A DNA stretch of 15,925 bases from positions 1 through 15,925 of the forward strand of contig JAEWEH010000236.1 in NCBI GenBank assembly GCA_023389535.1, given 5' to 3'. A program made the position numbers and the translations under genes. Source of the DNA: Pseudomonadota bacterium. Its GTDB lineage: Bacteria; Pseudomonadota; Gammaproteobacteria; Burkholderiales; Burkholderiaceae_B. Numbering within the stretch: position 1 is the first letter of the stretch; every line of letters begins with the position of its first letter. The notes under the pieces are model-generated. The model was not told the origin of the DNA. It searched no databases and was given only the letters and a program-made list of their open reading frames with translations. This document shows, piece after piece, positions 7,657 through 15,104 of this stretch.

Positions 7657-9356
7657 AGATGCGCGGTCTCGCCGCGCTGCCTTACCCGCATGCGCCGCGC
7701 CAGGCGGCTGAGCAGGAACGACGTCATCTGCGAGGTCGCTTCGGGATCCTCGATCATGGCTTGGGGCGTGGGCGCGGCTGCGGGCGCTAAGGGCAAAGCC
7801 ACGCCTTGATAGTTGAAGCGCACGCGCAAGGCATATTCGTCAAAGCGCGTCGTGACTTCCAGGGTATTCTGGCCGGAAGCCAGGCGCCCGCTATGTGCCA
7901 GCAGGTCGAATGCCTGCCAGACCGCCTGCTCCGCCCTTTGCACCGCGTCGCGCCGGGCGCCCCATAGCCTTCCCTGGTTTTCCATGAACGCGTTCAAGTC
8001 GTCGGCTGTGGTGGCATCGATCGTGAATGTCCGGCTGCCGCTGCGTGCCGCGCCAATGCGAAAGAATATGGTCAGTATCAAGGCCACCAGCATGCCGTTG
8101 GCGACACCGGCCAGGTCGATGAAGTGCGCCAAAGGCGTGTATTCGACGCCGGTCACAATGAAGCGGTGCGATACGCCGACGATCAGCCCTACGCCCAATG
8201 CCAGCGAGCGCCGGTCATCCAGCATGCGCGAGGTAACCAGCTTCAGGCCGGCCATCAGGAGAAACGCCGCCAGATACAACAGCAGTGCAGAGATCACCGG
8301 CCCGGGCACGACCAACCACAAGACGATGAGCTTGGAACACAATGCAGTGATCACCAGAAAGGCGGCCACCCAATACCCCAAGTAGCGGCTGGAACAGCCC
8401 GAACTGGCGGCCAGACCTACCGCGCCCCCGCTGGCGGATTGGGGCAAGGCATTCAGGAAGGAACCCAGCACATGCGCCAGGCCCTCTGCCCTCATCCCTC
8501 GGCCGTAGGCGCGCAGATCCGGCCTCAGCCAATCCGCGTCGGCGGTGCGCTGGGCGATAGTCTGCGTACTGATGGAGATCAGGCTCAAGGTAAGCCCGAT
8601 CAGCACATAGGGCAGCACCATGTCCGCATCGAACGACCAGCCAAAAGCGGGGAATGCGGGCAGGCGAAACCATGGCGCGGCGGAAATGAAGGACAGGCTT
8701 TCGTCCGGCACCAGTCCCAGGACATCGGCCAGCACGCTGCCGGCCACCAGCCCGATCAAAGCCGCAAACAGCCTTAGCCGCGACTTCAGCCAGATGTGGC
8801 AATACACCATGACAAACAGCGTGAAGGCTGCTGTCAGCAGATCCATATTGGAGGCGCCGCGCCCTTCACTGCTGTCGAATAACAGCTTCAGGCCGATCTG
8901 GCCTATGCTGACCCCGGTCAGCATCACCATCAGTCCGGCGACTTCCACGGTGAAGATGCTGCGCAGGCGTGTCATGCAGACGCTCAACACCAACTGTGTC
9001 AGCCCCACGACGAACACCATGCCATAGGCGGTGGACATTCCTCCCGGTGTGCCGCTGGCCAGAAACATGACGGCGAAGACGGTAGGTGTGGCCTGCAAGG
9101 GATAGTAGTAGCCCGAGCCTATGCCCCATCGGTTGAAAATTTGCAGCAAGATGGCGACGGCGCTGGCAATCAGGGACGCGCTGGCGATATCCAGAAAGTT
9201 GCTGGATACGAATTCGAAGGAAGCGTTGTGGACGAAGAGGTTGGGTACCACCAGCAGTGCGCCTAGAAAGGCCACTTGCTGCAGAGCCAGGCCCATGGCG
9301 GTGGGCACCGGAAGCCGGTCATTGAGCCAGAAAACGATCGATTCCGGTTTACGCAT
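7635..9356 (-). CDS. NCS2-like (UraA/xanthine-uracil permease superfamily) transporter with extra C-terminal cytosolic domain
   Basis: This 573-residue polytopic inner-membrane protein has about 12-14 hydrophobic segments across residues 20-435, with the NCS2 order: ALQQVAFLGALLVVPNLF in TM1, GSGYYYPLQATPTVF in TM3, and the SASGGAVGLAA half-helix in TM10. Canonical members use proton symport to import uracil, uric acid or xanthine. Aligned by eye to UraA, the substrate glutamates are absent: Glu241 falls at Thr264 and Glu290 at Gly311, and the TM1 QH pair is QQ. Residues about 440-573 form a soluble tail that is not part of standard permeases and resembles a degenerate RsbW/GHKL ATPase fold. 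The start has AGGAA ten bases upstream. It follows the carbonic anhydrase gene by 80 bp in the same direction, and its 3' end overlaps lpxH. The substrate is unknown. Confidence 0.85.
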   Translation of the reverse strand: MRKPESIVFWLNDRLPVPTAMGLALQQVAFLGALLVVPNLFVHNASFEFVSSNFLDIASASLIASAVAILLQIFNRWGIGSGYYYPLQATPTVFAVMFLASGTPGGMSTAYGMVFVVGLTQLVLSVCMTRLRSIFTVEVAGLMVMLTGVSIGQIGLKLLFDSSEGRGASNMDLLTAAFTLFVMVYCHIWLKSRLRLFAALIGLVAGSVLADVLGLVPDESLSFISAAPWFRLPAFPAFGWSFDADMVLPYVLIGLTLSLISISTQTIAQRTADADWLRPDLRAYGRGMRAEGLAHVLGSFLNALPQSASGGAVGLAASSGCSSRYLGYWVAAFLVITALCSKLIVLWLVVPGPVISALLLYLAAFLLMAGLKLVTSRMLDDRRSLALGVGLIVGVSHRFIVTGVEYTPLAHFIDLAGVANGMLVALILTIFFRIGAARSGSRTFTIDATTADDLNAFMENQGRLWGARRDAVQRAEQAVWQAFDLLAHSGRLASGQNTLEVTTRFDEYALRVRFNYQGVALPLAPAAAPTPQAMIEDPEATSQMTSFLLSRLARRMRVRQRGETAHLQLDFDA

Positions 9357-9436
9357 GCTTCATGGGTTCCTGTTGTCGGGCATCACCGTTGCGGATCTGC
9401 ACGCCAACAGCGCCCAGGCCGCCGCCGCATAAGACA

Positions 9437-10126
9437 CTAGATGACCGGCATCAGTATGGTTTCGCCGGGTTCGGTCTTCCATAAATCCCCGGTTTCCAGA
9501 TCGAACCACCAACCGTGCAAGGCCAGCGTGCCGGCGTCGACGCGCTCTTTCAACCAGGGGTAAGTCATCAGATTATGCAGCGAGCCGGTTACGGCGGCGC
9601 GTTCGACCAAGCCGGAGTTTTCTTTGAGCAGATCCAGCGATACTTTCTTGCGCTGCCCGGGTTCATCGCCATGGACGTAGAGTTCAGTCGCGTCCAGTGC
9701 CATGGACACCCAGTCGCCGATAAAGTCGCGTTCCGGCGGCTGCCCGCCGGCCGTGGCCAGCATGGCTTTTATGCCGCCGCACTGCGCATGGCCCAGAACG
9801 ATGATGTGGTCCACCTTCAGGTCGCGGACCGCATATTCGATGGCAGCCCCGGTGCCCGGCAGCGATGCGCCCGGACGGTAAGGCGGAACGAGGTTGGCCA
9901 CATTACGCACGGTAAAGAGTTCGCCCGGATGCGCCTGCAGCAGCACCCCGGTATCCACGCGCGAATCACTGCACGCAATGATCAGCGTGGCAGGCGCCTG
10001 GCCCTGCGTGGAAAGCTGGTGCATCAGGCTGGGATTGTTCTGATAGAACTCGGTCCGGAAACGCCTGACGGCTGCTTCGAAATGCGAAATATCCCTAAGG
10101 CCGGTGGCGCAGCAGTCGTCAGACAT
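9437..10126 (-). CDS. Beta-class carbonic anhydrase
   Basis: It interconverts CO2 and bicarbonate using zinc, in the cytoplasm. The 229-residue protein has the two beta-class signatures: CSDSR at 52-56 (Cys52 zinc ligand, with the Asp54-Arg56 dyad) and HAQCGG at 113-118 (His113 and Cys116 ligands). Between them are RNVANLVPPY and GTGAAIEYAV, as expected. The C-terminus LHGWWFDLETGDLW is also typical of the CynT/IcfA-like branch. Length is normal. A perfect TATAAT lies about 40 bp upstream on the minus strand, so it may have its own promoter although it trails uppP by 54 bp. Bicarbonate supplied here could feed acetyl-CoA carboxylase, whose alpha subunit gene is nearby, or be linked to the downstream permease; both links are inferred. 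Confidence 0.95.
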   Translation of the reverse strand: MSDDCCATGLRDISHFEAAVRRFRTEFYQNNPSLMHQLSTQGQAPATLIIACSDSRVDTGVLLQAHPGELFTVRNVANLVPPYRPGASLPGTGAAIEYAVRDLKVDHIIVLGHAQCGGIKAMLATAGGQPPERDFIGDWVSMALDATELYVHGDEPGQRKKVSLDLLKENSGLVERAAVTGSLHNLMTYPWLKERVDAGTLALHGWWFDLETGDLWKTEPGETILMPVI

Positions 10127-10164
10127 AAGACGGTCTCTTCAGTCGTAACAAAAAATGAGGCTGA

Positions 10165-10170
10165 ATTATA
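10165..10170 (-). promoter_or_regulatory. -10 box (TATAAT) upstream of the carbonic anhydrase gene
   Basis: The minus strand reads TATAAT exactly, in the 54-bp gap after uppP. The -35 region 17 bp upstream falls inside the 3' end of uppP and reads GCTGGC, a poor match. Transcription would begin near 10158, leaving a leader of about 30 nt with GAAGAGA as the probable ribosome binding site. Confidence 0.4.
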
Positions 10171-10180
10171 ACGTCATAGA

Positions 10181-11044
10181 TCAACGCGCCAGCAGCCACA
10201 CCATGACGATCAGCCCCAAGCCGATGCGATACCACGCGAAAGGCCGGTAAGTGTGGCGCGAGACGAAACGCAAAACGGCACGCACCACGATCAGGGCGCT
10301 GATGAATGCCGCGGCGAATCCCACCACGATCGCTGTGGCCTGGGCGTCGTTCAATGCGCCGGCATTGCGGTATAAGTCATAGACCGTGGCCGCCAGCATG
10401 GTCGGCATGGCCAGGAAGAAGGAAAACTCGGTCGCGGTCTTGCGCTGGATGCCCGCTATCATGCCGCTGATGATGGTGGCGCCCGAGCGCGAGGTGCCGG
10501 GTATCATTGCCACGCACTGCGCAAAACCCACCACCAGAGCCTGCTTCCAAGTGATCTCTTCAAGGGAATAGGCCGTCGCGCGCTGGCTCGCCACGCTATC
10601 GTCGCCCGGCGCTATAGCGGCGTGTTTCGCATATTGCGGCTTGCGCTCGACCCACAGCATGATCAGCCCGCCGACCACCAAGGTCACCACGAAGACCGCA
10701 GGGCTGTGAAACAGCGCTTTGATATATTTGATCATCAGCGCGCCGATGACGGCTGCCGGCAGAAACGCGATCAGCAGGTTGCGGGTAAACATGACCTCGC
10801 TGCGCTCACCGCGCAAGGTGCCGCGTATCAGTTGCCACAGCCGCATGCGGAAGATCCACATTACGGCCAGGATGGAGCCAAACTGAATCACGACCTCGAA
10901 GACCTTGTCGCTACTGGACGAGAAGCTGATCCAGTCGCCGATCAGCAGCAAGTGGGCAGTACTGGAAACGGGGATGAATTCTGTGAAACCTTCTACCAAG
11001 CCCAGGAACAGGGCCTTGATCATAAACCAGCTAGTATCCGTCAT
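10181..11044 (-). CDS. uppP: Undecaprenyl-diphosphatase (bacitracin resistance protein)
   Basis: UppP (BacA) dephosphorylates undecaprenyl pyrophosphate on the periplasmic side of the inner membrane, recycling the lipid carrier for peptidoglycan and O-antigen; extra copies give bacitracin tolerance. The 287-residue polytopic protein has both active-site signatures: [17 protein letters not shown], with Glu18, Glu22, Ser28 and His31, and PGTSRSGAT at 182-190 with Arg186. These match the E. coli catalytic set with a one-residue offset in the first motif. Between them is a hydrophilic loop (about 133-162) that is longer than in E. coli. Its ATG overlaps the stop of the TerC/CorC gene as ATGA, so the two are translationally coupled. 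Confidence 0.97.
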   Translation of the reverse strand: MTDTSWFMIKALFLGLVEGFTEFIPVSSTAHLLLIGDWISFSSSSDKVFEVVIQFGSILAVMWIFRMRLWQLIRGTLRGERSEVMFTRNLLIAFLPAAVIGALMIKYIKALFHSPAVFVVTLVVGGLIMLWVERKPQYAKHAAIAPGDDSVASQRATAYSLEEITWKQALVVGFAQCVAMIPGTSRSGATIISGMIAGIQRKTATEFSFFLAMPTMLAATVYDLYRNAGALNDAQATAIVVGFAAAFISALIVVRAVLRFVSRHTYRPFAWYRIGLGLIVMVWLLAR

Positions 11045-12612
11045 ATGTTCTCGTCGTGTGTTTTCTGGCCCTGATGATACATGCGTTCTATGCGCACCGT
11101 AGCGATACGCCGCCCATCCAGTCGCAGGATGGTAAAGCGCAAGGTAAGATGCTCGCGCTTCATTTCGCAGCTGTCGCCGGCCTGAGGCAAATGGCCGAAG
11201 CGTTCCAGCAGGTATCCGGCCAAGGTGGAATACCCCTCTTCGTCGTTCACCAGCCCATCGGTATCCAGCAATAGTTCCAGGTGATGCAGGTCCGCGGCGC
11301 CGTCCACGCGCCAGCTGTTGTCGCCTTCCGCGATAATGTCCGGCGTTTCGTCTTCGTCGGGAAATTCGCCGGCAATGGCTTCAAAGACGTCTATGGGTGT
11401 CACCACGCCTTCAATAGTGCCGAACTCATCCGTCACCAGCACCAATTGCCCGCGCGAGCGCTTTAAGGTGTCCATCAGCCTAAGCACACCGATAGATTCG
11501 TGCACAACAATGGGCTCACGCAGGCGCGAGGTCCGTATCGCCCCGCCCTGGATCAGGTCGGCGATCATCTCCTTGGCGCGGCCTATGCCGACCACCTCGT
11601 CCAAAGAGCCGCGGCAAACCGGGAAAAAGCTGTGCGGCGCCTGGGATATCTGTTCGCGCAAGGAGACGGCATCATCATCCAGATTGACCCACGACACATC
11701 TGTGCGCGGCGTCATGATGGAATGTATGGACCGATCCGCCAAGGTCAGCACCCCGCTGACCATATAGCGCTCTTCGTCGCCGAAGACTTGCCGCGCGGGT
11801 GGCTCGTTGGCTTGCGGTGCGGGACCGGCCATGGGCTGCTTGCCCAGCATTCTCAGCACCCCTTCGGCGGTTCGTTCGCGCAAAGGCCGCCTGGCTTCCA
11901 TCCGGCGCATATTCCGGCGCGCCAGTTGGTTGAAGAGCTCTATCATGACGGAGAAGGTGATCGCGGCGTACAGGTATCCCTTGGGCACCGGGAAACCAAA
12001 ACCTTCCGCCACCAGCGAAAAGCCGATGGTCAGCAGGAAACCCAGGCATAGAATGACCACGGTCGGATGCGCATTGACGAATGCGGTCAAGGGCTTGGAT
12101 GCCACCAACATCAAGGCGATAGCGATGGTGACGGCGATCATCATGATGGCCAGGTGGTCGACCATTCCCACAGCGGTAATAACGGCATCCATGGAAAACA
12201 CCGCATCCAGGATCACGATCTGCGTCACGATGATCCAGAAACTGGCGTGCAGGCGTTCGCCCGACGCATGCGCCTGGCGGCCTTCGACCCTTTCGTGCAG
12301 CTCCAGCGTGCCCTTGAACAGCAGGAAGAAGCCGCCAACGATCAGGATCAGGTCCCTGCCGGAAAAATCCAGCACCCCGACAGAGAACAGGGGCTCGGTC
12401 AGCTTGATCAGGCGCGACATGATGGACAGCAGCGCCAGACGCATCAGCAGCGCCAGCGACAAGCCCAGGATGCGCGCGCGGTCGCGTTGCGCGGGCGGCA
12501 GCTTGTCGACCAATATGGCAATGAAGATCAGATTGTCTATGCCAAGGACAATCTCGAGTACGACCAAGGTCAGCAAACCGACCCATGCCGATGGGTCCAG
12601 CATCCACTCCAT
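11041..12612 (-). CDS. TerC membrane protein fused to CBS pair and CorC/HlyC domain (YoaE/YegH type)
   Basis: This 523-residue inner-membrane protein has a TerC domain (about 1-235, seven or so helices) with the paired acidic motifs [12 protein letters not shown] (Glu20, Asp26, Asn27) and [13 protein letters not shown] (Asp136, Asp142). A basic linker, two CBS modules (about 293-352 and 363-417) and a CorC/HlyC C-terminal domain (about 430-512) follow. E. coli YoaE and YegH share this layout and length. TerC proteins are linked to manganese or other metal-ion export and to metalation of exported proteins, and CBS/CorC modules commonly sense adenine nucleotides or regulate ion transport; the exact ion here is not known. 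GGAG lies seven bases before the ATG. The stop overlaps the uppP start, so the two should be made together. Confidence 0.93.
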   Translation of the reverse strand: MEWMLDPSAWVGLLTLVVLEIVLGIDNLIFIAILVDKLPPAQRDRARILGLSLALLMRLALLSIMSRLIKLTEPLFSVGVLDFSGRDLILIVGGFFLLFKGTLELHERVEGRQAHASGERLHASFWIIVTQIVILDAVFSMDAVITAVGMVDHLAIMMIAVTIAIALMLVASKPLTAFVNAHPTVVILCLGFLLTIGFSLVAEGFGFPVPKGYLYAAITFSVMIELFNQLARRNMRRMEARRPLRERTAEGVLRMLGKQPMAGPAPQANEPPARQVFGDEERYMVSGVLTLADRSIHSIMTPRTDVSWVNLDDDAVSLREQISQAPHSFFPVCRGSLDEVVGIGRAKEMIADLIQGGAIRTSRLREPIVVHESIGVLRLMDTLKRSRGQLVLVTDEFGTIEGVVTPIDVFEAIAGEFPDEDETPDIIAEGDNSWRVDGAADLHHLELLLDTDGLVNDEEGYSTLAGYLLERFGHLPQAGDSCEMKREHLTLRFTILRLDGRRIATVRIERMYHQGQKTHDENI

Positions 12613-12707
12613 CAGGGGCTCCGTCCGGGAAGGTAAGGCCGGTCAATGCCAAAGGGCATACGAAGGCGGCTGGCAGAACCTGTGCATCCCGAAGACATCA
12701 ATAATGC
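12613..12707. other. Spacer between suhB and the TerC/CorC gene
   Basis: This 95-bp gap contains a short perfect inverted repeat, ATGCC-AAAG-GGCAT, near 12647-12660, and the GGAG ribosome binding site for the TerC gene. Because TerC genes are often controlled by the yybP-ykoY manganese riboswitch, I looked for its conserved loops and did not find them. No clear promoter is seen. Confidence 0.3.
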
Positions 12708-13499
12708 CTAGTCCTGCAGGTACCCGAGCATCTGCGGGAAGATCTTGGGCGTGGCCGCCAACACACTGCCGCTGCGCAGCCAGTTTTGTTCGCCGTCGAA
12801 GTCGGCGATCAGGCCGCCGGCCTCGAGCACCAGCAGGCCACCCGCCGCCATATCCCAAGGCTTGAGATTGACGCCACAAAAGCCGTCCAGGCGCCCGGCC
12901 GCTACATAAGCCAAGTCCAGCACGGTCGAGCCCAGCCGCCGCGCCGCCGCGCATTCGGACAGCATCCCTGCAAAACGCGTGCCTGCTTGCGGCGTGGCAG
13001 CGGACCGGGGTACGTGCGCACCGAGCAAGGCGTCGTGATAGCGCAATTGCCCGGAGACCCGCACGCGGCGGTCATTAAGGAAGGCGCCGCCGCCCCGGCT
13101 GGCGGTAAAGAGCTCGTTGCGAGCGGGATCGTAGACGACAGCCTGCGTGATTTGCCCGCGCTGCGCCAATGCAATGGAGACCGCGTAGATGGGCAAGCCG
13201 TGTATGAAGTTGGTCGTGCCGTCGAGCGGATCAATGATCCACTGGAATTGCGCGGTCTCGCCGTCTTCCTGGCCGGCGGCCAGGTGCTTGCCCGATTCTT
13301 CGCCCAGGAAGCCGTGGTCCGGGTAAGCGGTGCGCAGCACATCGATGATGGCTTCTTCAGCGGCGTGGTCCACTTCCGTGACATAATCTTTGGGGCCTTT
13401 GCGTGCCACCTGCAGGCGCTCCAGGTCGAGGCTGGCGCGGTTGATAATGGCGCCGGCACGGCGTGCCGCCTTGATGGCGGTGTTGAGCATCGGGTGCAT
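12708..13499 (-). CDS. suhB: Inositol-1-monophosphatase family protein
   Basis: SuhB is a Mg-dependent inositol monophosphatase that in E. coli also binds RNA polymerase and NusA for rRNA antitermination and ribosome assembly. The 263-residue protein has all metal-site motifs: GEES at 66-69 (Glu67), DPLDGTTNF at 90-98 (Asp90, Asp93), and LKPWDMAAGGLLVLEAGG with Asp216. Start MHPMLNTAIKAARRAG is typical of betaproteobacterial SuhB, and GGA lies a few bases upstream. It is divergent from trmJ, its neighbour in E. coli also, and is followed in the same direction by the TerC/CorC gene 95 bp away. Both the housekeeping role and the phosphatase motif support the name; activity on rRNA operons cannot be judged from sequence. 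Confidence 0.96.
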   Translation of the reverse strand: MHPMLNTAIKAARRAGAIINRASLDLERLQVARKGPKDYVTEVDHAAEEAIIDVLRTAYPDHGFLGEESGKHLAAGQEDGETAQFQWIIDPLDGTTNFIHGLPIYAVSIALAQRGQITQAVVYDPARNELFTASRGGGAFLNDRRVRVSGQLRYHDALLGAHVPRSAATPQAGTRFAGMLSECAAARRLGSTVLDLAYVAAGRLDGFCGVNLKPWDMAAGGLLVLEAGGLIADFDGEQNWLRSGSVLAATPKIFPQMLGYLQD

Positions 13500-13604
13500 A
13501 GATATCCGTTTTTTAACTAAGACTTGTCAAAGGCCGACGCCGACTTAGCGGCTGCCCACATGGGCATGTAGCAGACCCAAGACACAATAAACCATCTATT
13601 TTAA
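13500..13604. promoter_or_regulatory. Divergent promoter region between suhB and trmJ
   Basis: The 105-bp spacer must drive suhB leftward and trmJ rightward. It contains a TTGACA on the minus strand (plus 13525-13530), an AT-rich run at 13508-13517 and another at 13597-13605 (TATTTTAAA) just before the trmJ start, and a central palindrome listed separately. Neither gene has a complete consensus promoter: the -10 matching TTGACA would abut the suhB ATG. Confidence 0.4.
13553..13566. repeat. Palindrome TGCCCA-CA-TGGGCA between suhB and trmJ
   Basis: Two perfect 6-bp inverted arms are separated by two bases in the middle of the divergent spacer. The two-base gap is too small for an RNA hairpin loop, so a dimeric protein binding site is the better reading. 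No regulator can be named. Confidence 0.4.
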
Positions 13605-14402
13605 ATGACTCAGACGTTTTCCCCCGAAATGGCCGATCCGTTTGCCCGGGTTCGATTCATTATGGTGCAACCCAGCCATCCCGGAAACGTGGGCGCAGCC
13701 GCGCGCGCCATCAAGACCATGGGCTTTCATGACTTGTGCCTGGTGGCGCCGCGCTTTCCGGACGTTGCGGTACAGCCCGAGGCACAGTCCTTGGCCAGCG
13801 GCGCGACCGACGTCCTGGCGGCGGTCACTATCGTGCCCACGTTGGCCCAGGCGCTGGCGCCCGTCACCCTGGCCTTTGCGCTGACTGCACGCGCCCGGGT
13901 CCTGGGCCCGCCGGCCTGCGATATCCGCGAAGCCGCCGAACTGGGCTGCACACACTTGCAGCAGCAGGCCACCGGCAGGATAGCTGTCGTGCTGGGCACG
14001 GAAAGGTCCGGCCTGACCAATGAAGATATTGCGCTCTGCCAGCGGGTCTGCCATATTCCGGCCAACCCGGAGTACAGTTCCTTGAATGTCGCGCAGGCGC
14101 TGCAACTGAGCGCCTGGGAAATGCGTTACGCGCTAGCCTCGGCCGCCGCCCTGCCACTGCTGCCTTCCACTGAAGGTCAGCCGGTGGCGGGGAATTTGCC
14201 TGCGACCAGCGAAAAAATACAAGCTTTCATGGAGCACTGGGAACAAGCCATCATCGATGTCGGCTTCCTCGACCCGGTGCACCCTAAAAAACTGATGCCG
14301 CGCATGCGCCATATGTTCGGCCGCAATGGCCTGACTGATGACGAAGTAGACATGATGCGCGGCTTGTGCACCGCCATGATCAAGGCGGCCAGGAAGCGCT
14401 GA
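13605..14402 (+). CDS. trmJ: tRNA (cytidine/uridine-2'-O-)-methyltransferase TrmJ
   Basis: TrmJ is a SPOUT methyltransferase that uses S-adenosylmethionine to 2'-O-methylate position 32 of several tRNAs in the cytoplasm. The 265-residue protein has the three SPOUT motifs: PSHPGNVGAAARAIKTMGF (23-41, with the family-typical Asn28), GTERSGLTNED (131-141), and IPANPEYSSLNVAQA (151-165), which form the knotted cofactor site. The C-terminal extension (about 170-265), ending in MRHMFGRNGLTDDEVDMMRG, is the TrmJ-specific helical region. No good Shine-Dalgarno is seen before the ATG at 13605; a second ATG at 13629 (MADPFARV) is possible. It is divergent from suhB and convergent with pcaJ. Confidence 0.95.
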   Translation: MTQTFSPEMADPFARVRFIMVQPSHPGNVGAAARAIKTMGFHDLCLVAPRFPDVAVQPEAQSLASGATDVLAAVTIVPTLAQALAPVTLAFALTARARVLGPPACDIREAAELGCTHLQQQATGRIAVVLGTERSGLTNEDIALCQRVCHIPANPEYSSLNVAQALQLSAWEMRYALASAAALPLLPSTEGQPVAGNLPATSEKIQAFMEHWEQAIIDVGFLDPVHPKKLMPRMRHMFGRNGLTDDEVDMMRGLCTAMIKAARKR

Positions 14403-14421
14403 AAGCCACAGGGAGCGCCCG

Positions 14422-14449
14422 GTCGCCGTCCCGCCGCAGGGCCGGCGAC
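14422..14449. terminator. GC-rich hairpin between converging trmJ and pcaJ
   Basis: GTCGCCG (14422-14428) pairs with CGGCGAC (14443-14449), and inside it CCC pairs with GGG across a single mismatch, leaving a six-base loop. It is 20 bp after the trmJ stop and 17 bp beyond the pcaJ stop. A T tract is missing on both strands, so it may be a transcript end-stabilising hairpin or a Rho-assisted terminator serving both genes. Confidence 0.45.
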
Positions 14450-14465
14450 ACCGAGACGCGCGGCT

Positions 14466-15104
14466 TCAGGCAGTCGCGATGTCCAAGCCGGTCAATCGTG
14501 ACAATTCGGACGCGCCGACGCCGCAGCAGTCATCCACCAGAACGACTTGGCCATCCTTCAGGTCGAAAACCGCCAGGTCCGTATAGAGCCGGGATACGCA
14601 AGCCACGCCGGTCAGCGGATACGAGCATTGTTCCACCAGCTTGCTCCGGCCATCGCGCGTGAGAAGCTCCATCAGCACAAACACCGACTTCGCGCCAATG
14701 GCCAGGTCCATCGCCCCGCCCACGGCGGGGATGGCATCCGCTTCGCCCGTGTGCCAGTTGGCCAGGTCGCCGTGGCGTGACACCTGGAAGGCCCCCAACA
14801 CGCAAATATCCAGATGGCCGCCACGCATCATGGCGAAGGAATCCGCGTGATGAAAGAACGCGCCGCCCGGCAATAGCGTGACGGGCTGCTTGCCGGCGTT
14901 GATGAGGTCCGGATCTTCGTGGCCCGGCTGAGGGGCCGGCCCCATGCCGACCACGCCGTTTTCGCTATGGAGCATGATTTCGCGATCGGCAGGCAGATAG
15001 TTGGCGACTTTAGTGGGCAAGCCTATACCCAGGTTCACAACGCTGCCTTCCGGGATGTCCGCGGCGACGCGGGCCGCCATTTGTTCTCGAGTCAGTCGTT
15101 TCAT
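14466..15104 (-). CDS. pcaJ: 3-oxoadipate CoA-transferase subunit B
   Basis: PcaJ is the beta subunit of the succinyl-CoA:3-oxoadipate CoA-transferase in the beta-ketoadipate pathway for aromatic catabolism. The 212-residue protein has NLGIGLPTKVANYL (24-37) and the catalytic motif HSENGVVGMG with Glu48, the residue that forms the covalent CoA thioester. Its LINAGKQPVTLLPGGAFFHH and GDLANWHTG segments resemble those I recall from Pseudomonas PcaJ more than ScoB of the acetoacetate enzyme, though the two families are close and a 3-oxoacid (acetoacetate) transferase remains possible. The start overlaps the pcaI stop by four bases (ATGA), so the subunits are made in step. Confidence 0.88.
   Translation of the reverse strand: MKRLTREQMAARVAADIPEGSVVNLGIGLPTKVANYLPADREIMLHSENGVVGMGPAPQPGHEDPDLINAGKQPVTLLPGGAFFHHADSFAMMRGGHLDICVLGAFQVSRHGDLANWHTGEADAIPAVGGAMDLAIGAKSVFVLMELLTRDGRSKLVEQCSYPLTGVACVSRLYTDLAVFDLKDGQVVLVDDCCGVGASELSRLTGLDIATA

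Noticed and set aside
9349..9363. Tiny upstream reading frame ATGAAGCATGCGTAA overlapping the permease start
   Set aside because: Only four codons, with the ribosome binding site too close (3 bases) to its ATG; probably chance.
11675..12652. Open frame of 325 codons overlapping the TerC/CorC gene in another minus-strand frame
   Set aside because: Arg/Gly/Ala-rich composition typical of a frame-shifted GC-rich gene; the TerC/CorC frame has full domain support.
12613..12707. yybP-ykoY manganese riboswitch before the TerC gene
   Set aside because: The conserved loop sequences were looked for on the minus strand and not found; the spacer is also short.
13501..13530. Consensus promoter for suhB built on TTGACA at 13525-13530
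   Set aside because: The hexamer is perfect, but the matching -10 (GATATC or similar) touches the suhB ATG, so transcription would start inside the gene; a coincidence is likely.
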